A stretch of 64,000 nucleotides of DNA from Phytophthora sp. 'mugwort' (taxonomy: Eukaryota > Oomycota > Peronosporomycetes > Peronosporales > Peronosporaceae), in the NCBI GenBank assembly GCA_033558025.1, contig JAUCEF010000014.1, forward strand, positions 1,550,001-1,614,000, in the 5' to 3' direction. The notes beneath the pieces are model-generated. The model was not told the origin of the DNA and ran no database searches. It worked only from the letters and a program-made list of their open reading frames with translations. Positions 21,060-31,499 of the stretch are shown here, piece by piece; position 1 is the stretch's first letter; each line of letters opens with the position of its first letter. A program made the position numbers and the translations under genes.

Positions 21060-23340
21060 GCAGAAACGTGGTTGTGCCACGTGCTTTAGGCCATGCGGCC
21101 ATTGCCGGGCCAGGCAGATTTTGGCCGATTCCGGCCCCACATTTCGTCAAAGTTTCGCCGCAGCCGGAAGCAAGTCCACGAGCGCAGCGCAGCCAGCAGC
21201 AAGTCCGCAGCCAGCAAGTCCGTCGACGCCGATAATGTCACATCGCGGAGGACGCCTTCCGGGCCCGAAGGCGAAAATATTTGAAGAACGGAAAGCCCTA
21301 GGGAAGGCGCCAGGGGGATAACCTATCGAGAGTGCATTCTGCATCGCTGCACACGAAGACGACCCCTCCACCAGCCCGCCAAACGTGATCATAGACAGGT
21401 TGCGCAACTACAAGAGCCACCTCTCCACATGTGCTCATTACCAAGCGTCTCTCCTTCCTTCCGCGTCATCTTTCTCTCCATCGGTGGCCATTTCAGCGGA
21501 TGCAACTCCAGCGCCAGCACAAGAGGCAAGTCCAGGATCAGCGCTTGCAGAAACACCTTCATCTGTCGCCTCTCGAACAAGATTGCAGAGGCGCCATGCC
21601 GCAAGTGCGCACTGATTTATAGAGACAAGGTCCATCACGTGCACGTCGTTCGTTGGTGCTTGGAAAACGACCATCCCTGGTGTTTAAACAACGCAAATCA
21701 CCACCCGCGAAGAAGATGAAGACCCAGAAGACACAAACACGCAAGTTTTCTCATGGTGAAATAAAGCAACTTAAACGGTTGCTTGCTGAACACCACGCTG
21801 ACAATCATCTCGCCGACCGCTTCATTGAGCAGGCTTCAGTCCTGCGATTTCAGGAGCTATTGAGCCCAGGGTGGCAGACGTTCTTCCTTCTCGACGATTT
21901 TTTAGGCAGCCGTATCGTGAAAGAACATGCTAGATGGTGCAAAACGGTCGATACAAAAGCTCTGAAATCGATGGAGGAGACAACAAAGGGCTGGGTCAAT
22001 CTCCTGTCGGACGTATGGCAAAATATCTCCTCTAAAGATCACTTGATCGGCTGTCAGCTTGCCCTATTCAGGGTAATGCTTACATATGGACTCCTTCCTG
22101 CTGGAGACGAACACCACGGGGTAGCTATAGCTGCGCAGCTCGAATAAGTTCTTAAGCAAGCGAAGGAGGAGAAGTGGCGTGTTGGAGCAATTGTCATCGA
22201 TAACGCGGGACAGTGTGGCCGTGCCCGCCGCAGATTAGATCTTCGGTGGCCTAATATTGCCTTTTTGTTTTCTTCGCAATGACGTGAACAACCTTGTGAA
22301 GGCTGTTTTGCGATCTTCTTTTCGAGATGTAGCCGCGCCAGCAGCAACTGCTGTCAAAACATTGAACGCATCCTCGTCAAAATGGCTCCGATGACAAGAC
22401 AATTGATGAATCGTGTCTACGGAAAGCAGTTGGGTCTGCGAACACTCTGTGACACGAGATGGAACTCTATGCAAGGATCTTTTGCATCCTTGTTGCGCGT
22501 GCAGACAGCTCTCCAGCTGCTGTTCCGCCAGCACAAAAATGATAGCGATTTCCCTGACCAGCTGCAGGTGTTTGGAGATGATTTCTTCTGGGATGAACTC
22601 AAGACGCTGAAGCAGTAATTGCACCGCTATCGTTCGCGTCCCACCGCCTACAGCGCGACCAGAATACTGTTGGTGATGTTGTTCTTCTCTGCGCGACATA
22701 CACAAAGGATTTCAGCAACATCTTGTACGCCGTGATGGACTGGCTGCCTGCGTCGAGCATCGCTGGGCACAGACCGAGCAGCCGTTGTTTATGCTGGGGT
22801 TTGTTTTGCATCCTGTTTATGTGGAATTTGCTCGAAAACTGCCTAATACAGCCGTGTCCGGGATCGGTGCCCTGTGTAAAATGGCAGTCTACTACTACCG
22901 TCGGCTGTTCAAGACTGAGGAAATCGAAGACATAAGGCGTGATATGTTGGCCTGGATGAATGGGAGATTTATATGAACGACGGTCACTGTACTCGTCGAT
23001 TGCCCGTGGGAGTACTGGGAATGCGTTATGAATGAGCGTCCGAATAGCCTGCTTCCGGGACTGGCAATGCGGGTGCTATCTATTGCGGTGAAAACCGCGA
23101 CATGTGAGCGTCTTTTCAGTGAGCTGGGTACGATTCATTCGGCAAAGAGGAACCGCTTGAATGCGAGCAAGGTACTTGATTTCCACATTATTGCCAAGCA
23201 TGTCCGCCAACGCGCACAAAAGGAGGCTGCTGCATCGAAGAACCCTAAAAAACTGCTGATATCTCCCAAGGAGAGAGCTATTATTCTAGATGGTGCATCC
23301 AGTTCAACCTTATCCACGCCTCACCTAGCCAGGATGTAGT
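21060..23340 (+). pseudogene. hAT-family transposase relic
   Basis: Pieces of one hAT transposase lie in order in several frames. The N-terminal region has a BED-finger-like tail (LRNYKSHLSTCAHYQ, about 21390-21440) and then a linker. A long open block at 21653-22147 has the core start VNLLSDVWQNISSKDHL. Then come AIVIDNAGQCGRARR (about 22190-22230), FLFCFA (22260) and LCDTRWNSMQGSFASLL (22440-22495), where the conserved W of hAT is visible. The C-terminal dimerisation domain is LAMRVLSIAVKTATCERLFS followed by NRLNASKVLDFHIIAKHVR (23058-23215). Stops near 22147 and 22618 and shifts between blocks inactivate it. A complete element would span about 2.3 kb; terminal repeats and the target duplication were not identified. 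Confidence 0.85.
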
Positions 23341-23759
23341 AAGTACTCATGAAGACGGTGACGATGAAGACCCTGGAGATGGCATTGACGGTGACGAAGC
23401 ACTATCACGTTGAAACGATTTTCTTGACGTGGTATTCGTGGATGAGGAAATTGACGCTGGATACACCGGAAAGCAAGGGCTATAGCAGCGGTCGAGTCCA
23501 GATCGGCAACAGGCTTGCGCGGACATAGTGAAACGAGTGACGAGGATCTGGGCAATTATGACGACGACGAGTTCGAAGAAAATTCTGAAGTCGATCAGGC
23601 TGGCGTTTCCCAAGAGTAACGATCGAAACTTCCCCCAAGAATCGGTGAATCTGCAAGGTTTTCGTGGCCAGAAGACGACACTGGGTAAATTGTTTGGCTG
23701 AGATTTACAACGGATCTATTTTCTGCATGCATCACTTGATCTAGCCCATATTTCGCTGA

Positions 23760-25070
23760 TAACACAAAATAAAATGAATGCACTCGTTGTCCGCTTTCAA
23801 CCTGACCGCCCGCAGGATAGCCGCCGACACCAGCGATCGAGAATAGGGTGGCCCCGAGCCACGTGTGACACCTCCACCACCGCGGGCCGAGGTGACGCCG
23901 AGTCTAGCAGCGTCACCTTCGTCGACGTCGTCACAGTCTGAGAATTGGTCGTGCACGGCAGTAGCCCATACCAACAGCCATCAGCCACCTCACGTTGCTC
24001 CACTGTGACTCGCCGGCCACCGTCCACTCGCGACCGCAGCACGAAGTCGCCATACTCCTCCAGTCGGGTGCTGGTCAGCGACGATGACGCACGACTCAGT
24101 GCCAGTGACCGTCTCATTTACGAACACCATCGCGCAGCTCCACGATAGGTCCAAGTCGCGATGCTGCCACGAGATCTCCAGCAGACACACCACCACCACC
24201 TTCTGTGCGGCGTTGCGCGTGTCACGGAATGCCAGCACCAGCGATCCACGGAAGACACCCGCGAACGCCACCGCAGGGTGCACCTGAACATGTCCAAGTC
24301 GCCCATTAACATCAGCACCGCCTCATCCTCCGTGTTCTGCACCTGCAGCAAGCCTGTCGCAGACTCCTCCGACCCGTTCCACGCCAACGGCGCCGCAGAC
24401 ACATTCACCACGCTGTCGCCAGCACGCTCCTTCACGTTGGCGTACACGTCGTCGAATACCAATCCGCTCATCGAGGGCCCCCAAGTCGCGCCCGTGAACT
24501 TCCACGTCGACGGACCACTACTCCGACCACATCGCAGCACTGTCGAGCGAGTCGCCGAGCACGTCCAAGTCGCCCTTCATCACCAACGCCGCCTCGTCCT
24601 TCGTGCTCTCCACCGCGATCGGCTGCAACATCGTCGCCGACACCAGAGGCCGAGAATGCTCTGAACCATGTGCCACTCCTCCAGCACCACGGACCGCGAA
24701 GACACGGAGTCCACCACTGTCACAATCGTCGACACCGTGACGGTCTGTGACTTGACAGTGCTCCACGCCCTAACCACCTCGGCCGCCTTCAGCCAGCTCA
24801 CGTCCTTCGACTGCACCCAGCCGGATACCTGCCAACGCGACCGCTCTCGACGCGGTGCACCAGCACGAAGTCGCTCCAGCGGGCCAGCATCATGCTCACG
24901 CTCTGCACCACCAGCACGCGCCTGTCAGCAGTGATTGCGCATGACCAAATGCCAGCGACACCATCTCGTTCACGAGCACCATCGCGCGCAGCCCACCAGT
25001 AGTTCCCCTCAGCCGCGAAGCGGAAACTATGCTGCAAGTCCAGGCGATGATTTAGCTAATTCATGCCTAT
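23760..25070 (-). pseudogene. Decayed tandem units of an unrecognised protein
   Basis: On the minus strand three related stretches recur. Unit 1, from about 25040, contains KSQTVTVSTIVTVVDSVSSR, HSRPLVSATML and KDEAALVMKGDLDVLGDSL. Unit 2, from about 24500, has SVVNVSAAPLAW and EDEAVLMLMGDLDMF. Unit 3, from about 24130, has NSQTVTTSTKVTLLDSASPR and YSRSLVSAAIL. The shared themes are SQTVT-ST-VT-LDS-S-R, SRxLVSAxxL and DEAxLxxxGDLDx. Frames change repeatedly, so no intact product exists. I do not recognise the family. It could be a diverged multi-copy oomycete gene with an internal duplication, or several tandem pseudogenes. GC content is high relative to the flanks, as expected for former coding DNA. 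Confidence 0.45.
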
Positions 25071-25599
25071 TTAGATTAAATATCTTGATTTAAGATTTCG
25101 CCGCTCAGGCCCAAAAGTCATTCCGCCGCGGGCTTAAGGCCAATCGGCCCGGCCGGCCCTTTTACGATTTGCCGAAACCGCGGCCTTTACCAAGACTACT
25201 CCCACCGTGCACGGTAGAGTTTATTCGCTCGAACAGGACTCATCTTCAGAAACAGTCTGCAATTAATTGAGCACCGCATGTGCACTACTCGGTTCCAGAT
25301 ACTGATGTTAACGAACCACAACCAGCGCGATAAAAATGCTTTCTAACTGATTCAACTTGTGCTGCTCGAATGGACGGATCGCGCGATTCATGCTGTGCAG
25401 CTGACTATTGCGAATTAATACTCGTCGTTCATTACGGTCGAGTCGTTATCTATGTCGCCTACGGTGATATCAAGGCGCAGCTGTTGATGCCTTCTCGCCC
25501 ATCGGTTTGCCTCGAGACGCCTTGCCCGTCTCTCCTGTTCAATTGATATCAGTCACCGACGGTAATCGTGATAGTGCACTCCATCTTCCGCGCGGAGAG
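25071..25599. other. Intergenic region, no gene
   Basis: No coding signal. A GC-rich palindromic patch (GGCCCGGCCGGCCC) lies near 25148. No other structure was noticed. Confidence 0.4.
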
Positions 25600-26560
25600 G
25601 ATGATCTCGAGCATGAAAGTTAGTCAGCGCGACGCACGCTCGGAAAAAAGTTCTCGTACTTTACCTCCTGCCAGCGATACTTGTCGGAGCACGGCGACCA
25701 CAGAGTACATAGTCTTCCGAAGTAGTTTTCCACCACAACGCGGTCCGAGGAGATGTCATGGTTGACGACCTCCTCCTCAACCGTCAGCGGCGTTAGAGGG
25801 CGGTGGCGCTGTGGAATGACCATCAGCATTTCACTTGTCGGCCCTTGGTATCCTTTCTCTGCCAGGAGGATCCACAGTTGCAGATAATCCACCCGGAGCG
25901 GGCCGTCGTCCGCCATGCTGTCGTCTGTTGTTGCTTTTGTAGCGGCCCCGACTTAGAACGCCTTGTTTTTTTCTGAACGATCGTGATGTCGGCCTGGGAG
26001 CCCTTATAGTGAAGCGAGCAGTTGATAGCAAGCAGTGTAGGCAGAGCGGACACCTCCGTCTTGTACCCGTGCAACTTGTGCTTCGTGCCATAGTACGCGG
26101 CGCGCTCTTGCTGTGTGCCGCCAGACATGTTGCCTGTTAAAACGTTGCATCAACTGCATACCGAGCTGATGGTGGTGCTCGAAGGAGTGTCCTACCAGTA
26201 TCGCCTTCCTCACCGGCTTATCGCGCTCGCGTGGTCCAGGTAGTACCTTATACAGGTACGTAGACAGGATCTCCAGAACCTGTACGATCATCTTCTCGAA
26301 CGTCGGCGGCCTTAATGTTGAGCGTGCTGGGAAATAGGTCCCAGCGCCCGCCTTTCTCAAGAATACAAAGGCTAATGAAGAACATGCCAATGCCTGACTC
26401 GCGATGCTTGTTGCCTTTCCCCACGTTCCAACGAGTAGCCGTGTAGCCAATGAGTCGACCCCAAAGCATGGAGATCTCGGCAGCACTAAGTTTCGAGATG
26501 AGGCCGTGCTTATCGCCTGGAAAGTATCAAGGCTCGGATGTGCTGAGTCTTACCATCACT
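25600..26560 (-). pseudogene. PIF/Harbinger-like transposase relic (family of 11-790)
   Basis: Read on the minus strand: LSAAEISMLWGRLIGY and ATRWNVGKG (about 26500-26400), FEKMIVQVLEIL (about 26310), ILVGHSFEHHHQLGMQLM (about 26200-26150), SGGTQQERAAYYGTKHKLHG (26125-26065), HYKGSQADITI carrying the second catalytic aspartate (about 26000), then LRVDYLQLWILLAEKGYQGP (about 25890) and RVVVENYFGRLCTLWSP (about 25730-25690), the C-terminal block absent from 11-790. At least two frame shifts separate the blocks, and the first catalytic aspartate motif (AVDVTF in the other copy) is lost. Together the two relics outline the full family. Confidence 0.75.
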
Positions 26561-26798
26561 ATCCGGCAACGGATCACTATGGTGGCGAGCTCGCATCCGC
26601 CCGCTGGGCCTCGAGCTCCTGCAGCTGCAGGAAGACTCGACGGGCATTACGAGTCGTTACAGTAGTTTCGGCAGGACTTCAGGGCCGAAATGGTTGAGAC
26701 ATTGGGGCCGTGCCGGCCGGGGAAGCAGGGGAACGGGATCGTGGACTTGAGCGAGCCACGATGATTAGTCGCGAGATGGCGTTTTGAGGAATGAGACG

Positions 26799-26821
26799 AC
26801 AGAGAGAGAGAGAGAGAGAGG
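26799..26821. repeat. (GA)n microsatellite
   Basis: About eleven GA units between the Harbinger-like relic and the LINE. Confidence 0.9.
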
Positions 26822-26958
26822 CAGACTGGTCTATTGACCTTATTGGCGACAAGATGTCAGGTTAGTCCTAAGCCTAGTTAGCAACGCCGGTGCCTTCTCA
26901 TGGTCCGGTGGTTGTGCGGGGTTCATCACCTGTGGCGAATACTCTCGTGGTTGACGCT

Positions 26959-28500
26959 CTAGTTCCTCTTGACATAGCAGCAATCGTATCCTTGTACTTG
27001 TTTCTCCGGTCGTCTGCACTCTCTCTTCATGAGCGCTCGCAGCTGCCTCATTGATGTTGTCCAGAATTCCGTCACGCTTGTATCAATCGTTATCTCCTCC
27101 CGCTGAAACACTACTCTGTTGCTTAGCATCCATAGGCTGGTTACGCAAATGCTGCTAAGAATGTACCATATTCTCTTCCACTCTTTCGCATAGTCTGTCA
27201 CTTCGTCCAGATAATACCTCCGAATGCGCTTTTGAGTCCCTTCTGATAGATTCGGTGCCTGTCTATTGTCACAGTTGGCTTTGACGCTTGTCATGTTTCC
27301 CAGCTTCCAGAGTTCTCCAGTCCAATGGACAATAAGTTCCTGCCAGCACGCGTGCGGACGGGCAACCCCAGAAAATATGTTTCCATTGTCGCTTTGGTGC
27401 CTTGACATTCACTCAGTTTCCTGCATCTGCTGTCCTGTCTCCCTTCTTCGTGATGCAAATTGAGTTGCGTTACCGCTATCCTGTAGGCGACCGCATTTGA
27501 TATCCTGTTAGTTCGTTGCCGTGCTCCCAAAAATGCTTCGGTGTCTGTTGCATCGCTACTTCTTGCCATGCACTTGTTTGCATCACTTCGGCCAGGCTGG
27601 TGAGTACTTTTGCGAGAGCCCCGCTGTCGCCTCGGTGTCGTTTGACGGCTTTTTGGGTGCGATCCATACGTGCTTGTTCGCTATGTTGTCGCCTACGCTC
27701 CGCGGGAACCCATTGCTTCGCGGGTGAGCGTAGAAAACTATACTCCCGCTATGTTAATACTTCTGCATCTTTATCCGATTCTCTGCCGTCTCCGGGCCCT
27801 CGCTAGGGGGTTCGCTCACTATTCAGTGTATACCGTTACTCATTTGTTCCACCTCAAATTGTGCTCGGTGGATTCTTTGCTGAATTTGTCATTGTGCCTA
27901 TCACTCTGCCTGCTCGTTAATCTCGCATTTGTATTCGTGATCTAATTAGGTCGGATGCCGTAGCTGCATTGTTCTGCTCACCTCTCATCTGTTCCTGTTA
28001 CTACCTTCGGCGCATTCATCATAATCGCTAGCCCCCACCTTCCAAGCTTGGCTTGTTGGTGCGACGTCTCTCCTGCAACCAGAACTGTTAGTGAATATGT
28101 TCGATCTCCAGTTCGCTGGATGTTCAGCTCCACGATGGTGCAAGCTTGTATTTTGTCAAACTTCTTGCTGCTGAGCGTGCTTCTTTCCTTGTCAACGCTC
28201 CACGGGTTATCGTTCCAGTAGTATGTCGGCCAGTACCTTTCTTCCACAGGTTTCATGGCGATTCTTGGCTGGGGCAATGGACGCGGCAGCTCCAGTATCC
28301 AATCACTTGCTGCCGTCCAGCTGATCGCTTCTGTTTCAAATTCTTCCATTACTCGTCTGTACTCTAGTATTTCGTCTTGTGTGTGGTCTACTTCCGGTTG
28401 CAGCCATTCTCCAATGAGCTGTTGCAACACGTTGCCGGGTGTTTGCTTCCCCTTGGGCCTTCTCCCTATTCTTTGCACGGTGAGATCCGTTATCCCAAGT
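26959..28500 (-). pseudogene. LINE ORF2 C-terminal region
   Basis: The open frame 27408-26959 has FSGVARPHACWQELIVHWTG, YAKEWKRIWYILSSICVTSL (tryptophan- and cysteine-rich) and RQLRALMKRECRRPEKQV, the tail typical of oomycete LINE ORF2 proteins. The frame 28478-27978 lies further upstream in the same polypeptide and is separated from it by breaks at about 27670-27980. No RNase H motif was recognised. Confidence 0.55.
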
Positions 28501-28559
28501 CACCGTTGCTCCTCTGAACATCCACGATTTTCACGCTTCGTAGTAGTTATATTTGCGCT

Positions 28560-28693
28560 GGATCAGCCGCTGACTGGTATGTTTAACGCGCTGTGTTGCA
28601 TGCAATAGGTATGCATGCAAAACACAGCGTGTTAAGCATAGCATTTTGCATGCAAAACACAGCGCGTTAAACATACCAGTCAGCGGCTGATCC
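28560..28693. mobile_element. 134-bp palindromic MITE inside the LINE
   Basis: The terminal inverted repeats start GGATCAGCCGCTGACTGGTA and match perfectly for 38 nt (28560-28597 with 28656-28693), then continue with a 2-nt slip through GCATGC. The right half contains a second, imperfect copy of the GCATGCAAAACACAGCG unit (28612-28640 and 28647-28675), so the core is both palindromic and tandemly repeated. It has no coding capacity. It interrupts the LINE between the C-terminal and reverse transcriptase parts, so it inserted later. Confidence 0.85.
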
Positions 28694-28699
28694 GACTCC

Positions 28700-30260
28700 T
28701 CCTGTTTGTTTGGCGTGAAGACTAACCCCGGGTTCATATTTTATGACGGCTGGCTTCGGTGGCCGTTGAGTGATTCCACAGGTATTGCTCCTGCAGGTTA
28801 CGAATTTGAATTTCCGCCCATTTGGGAATGTCAAACACGGCTACTGTGAAAAGCACTGAAAACAACATGATGACATTTAAAATCACGACTCGGTTAACGG
28901 CACTGGTTGCGAGTTGACCTGCCGTTGCTAGCCGTCTCTGAATGTTGCGTATGCGTCCTGCAACGTCTGTCAGTTGGCCTGTTCCGACTGCGTACACCAG
29001 GTACCTTACAGTTTCCCCATGCTCGAGCACTGGGATACCGTTATAGACCTTGTGTGTGGTTGCCGTGTTCAGAATATGAGGTGCTTTTTGTAGGTTGTAC
29101 CCTGAAGTCCTGACAGTCTTCCAAATTGCTCCACAATCTGCATCACCCGTGGCAGTTGCTGCGCCTGTTGCAGGACCACGGTAAAATCGCCCACAAACAC
29201 CGAGAATTTATGGCGGTCTCCATTATCCCTCGGCACTTCAATCCATGTGCGCTTCTGGTTTTGCCGTATGGCTAGCGCGAGTATTTATGACGGTAGGATG
29301 GTCAGCAGTGGCGCCAATGGTCATCCCTGCCAGATTCCAAATCTTACTTCTTGCGGTTCTGAGAGCTATCCGTCGACGAGAAAGGTAGCTGTTGTGCCAT
29401 CATGAAGTCGCTGGATCATGTATAGAAATTCCAGTGAAAACCAAACTTGCGTAATGCCACAAAAAGAAATAATTCCCGCGCTACTGTGTCGTACGCTTTT
29501 CGGAAGTCTAATAGGAGGATAACCTGACCCAGTGCGGCTGCTAGTTCAGGCTCCGCGTTGGCAGTTGCTAATATGGCTAGCATCATCATGACGGTCCTTA
29601 GCATCTGGCGGCCGTGGACGAAGCCCTGTTGCGAGTCTCCTATTGGTGTCCCCAATATCTGCTGCACTCTCGTTGCTATGGCTTCGGTGTAGACTTCATA
29701 CCCCGTTGGTAAAAGCGAGATTGGCCTGTAATCCACCGCATCGACTGAGTCTCCATTCGTACGTAGCGGGATGATCAGTCACTCGAGAAAAGATGCTGGT
29801 GATTCCCCGCCTTGTAACAGCTCATTGCTTATTGCCATCATCACTGGAACTAATACTGCCTGAGCATCCTTAAAAAATCATTATTCCGTCCGTTCGCCCC
29901 AGCTGCCTTGTGTCTATTCAGGGCCGCTATAGCTTGAATGGCCTCCTCTGTAGTAATCTCTGTCATCAGTTCTGCGTTTTGTTCCGTTGTCACCGACCTC
30001 TCGTCCGGAATAAATACGAACTTATTAAACTCGTCTTCCAGTTCCGCTATGGCTACCTTGTTGTGCACCACGCCTAACGTGGGCTTCCACTCTGACGCAA
30101 ATCTATTCGCCCTGGTCATCTCCCGAGTGAAGGGCTTCCCATTAATATGCGTGATTGCGGTGATAGTTTGGTCTTTCTCGCAGTTTAATACTCTTTTGAA
30201 ATTCCACCGCATCTGCTCGGTTGTTCTCTCTAACCGCCGCCGGATTCGTATCAAATGTTC
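28700..30260 (-). pseudogene. LINE reverse transcriptase
   Basis: The frame 29736-29416 carries [28 protein letters not shown] and [13 protein letters not shown], where the Asp of FRKAYD is the first catalytic residue. Upstream, 30254-29850 has EEAIQAIAALNRHKAAGANG, the fingers region. The second catalytic box is at about 29180-29200 and reads SVFVGDFTVV: the normal (Y/F)xDD has become FVGD. This Asp-to-Gly change would abolish polymerase activity even without the other breaks. It continues into GRLSGLQP-type thumb sequence. Confidence 0.8.
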
Positions 30261-30459
30261 TTCTCTGACATCCTCTTCTTGGCTTGCTGTAGCTCTTTCT
30301 GCGTGAGCAAGTGTGCTCGGTTTGCGCGTTTATGCGATGAATGATACTTCTTCTCCGTTGTGGTTCCCGCTTTCCCACCCTCTGAATGCAGGCTGTACAC
30401 TCCTTTGCCGTTTCATCCCATGTTCGTGCCGTCACTTCCTGCTCAACCCCAGCCTCCGC

Positions 30460-31280
30460 CAGTTCATCAAATAGTTCCGTCTGAATCCGCTCTGGCTGCG
30501 CCGTCTTGATCGGGTAGGTCACCCCTCTCTTTCGCCTGCCTTTGGGGAGTGGTTGGTTTTCTCCTCGTTGATGAAGTCGGACCCTTTGATGATCGGATAG
30601 GACCTCTGGTCCTCGGCCGAGACTCGTTGTACCACCGCCGTCCACACTTGGGGTAAGTAGAACCTGTCAATTCTACTTGCAGGTTCCGGACCCCAGTATG
30701 GGCAGTATTCCGTCGGCTCGATCGCTTCCTCATTATCATCAACAGTGTCTTCTAGTGTCCTGGTATCCTCTAAGTGCAGCTGCTGAACAAGGTTCGAAGC
30801 TCGGCACTCTCTGATCTCCCGGATCTCTGGCCTCTTAATCTGTCTAACACGGGGCTCTGGACACTATTGAAATCTCCAGCAAGTATAACGTCGCCTTCTT
30901 GCCAACACCACGCCTTGAATCCCGCAAAGAAATTCTCTCTCCCCACGGGTATATTTGGGGCGTAAATATTAATGATTTTCAGATCTCCCCGCGTCCCTGC
31001 TAAAACTCGGTTGGTCCAGCACTCCTACATCCACGGCATCACAGTTCCTGCTACCCCGGGTTTAGCAGGATGTCTACCCCACCTACTCTGCTTTCATGTA
31101 CACTCCAGTAGGAAAGTTCGGGACCCTCTTCCTGGTTTTGTTTTCCCCATAGCCGTTTCCAGGTCTTAGTGAGCTCTGCTGCTTCCTCCACGGTGCTCAT
31201 ATGTGTCTCCTGGATTAGCCATGCCACCGGTCTCTCGTTGACAGGTGTTCTCCTCCACGCTCGTAGCCATTTCATTCTGT
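30460..31280 (-). pseudogene. LINE APE-type endonuclease
   Basis: The frame from 31275 gives RPVAWLIQETHMSTVEEAAE, with the catalytic Glu of QETH, and then YWSVHESRVGGVDILLNPG. After a frame change it continues as IINIYAPNIP, WCWQEGDVILAGDFNSVQSP, where GDFN is the phosphodiesterase motif, and DRFYLPQVWTAVV. This is the exonuclease-endonuclease-phosphatase domain that nicks the target in LINEs. Stops are present at about 30770 and elsewhere. Confidence 0.75.
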
Positions 31281-31499
31281 TCGCCTCAGTGAATCCTCTC
31301 CATTTTGTGTTTCAATCCGTCTTTGGCCCTTGCTGTATATTCTGTGTTTCTGTTGTTCCAGCTCCCGTTCGGTTCCCCAAATATACCTGCCTCCCGTAGG
31401 AATCGCCTACAGCATTGTTTTCACCTTCGCTCGGCATTGTAGCCTGCTGCCCCAGCTTGCCCTAAATATTGACGGACGCGCTGCATTGCCCCAAGCTCT

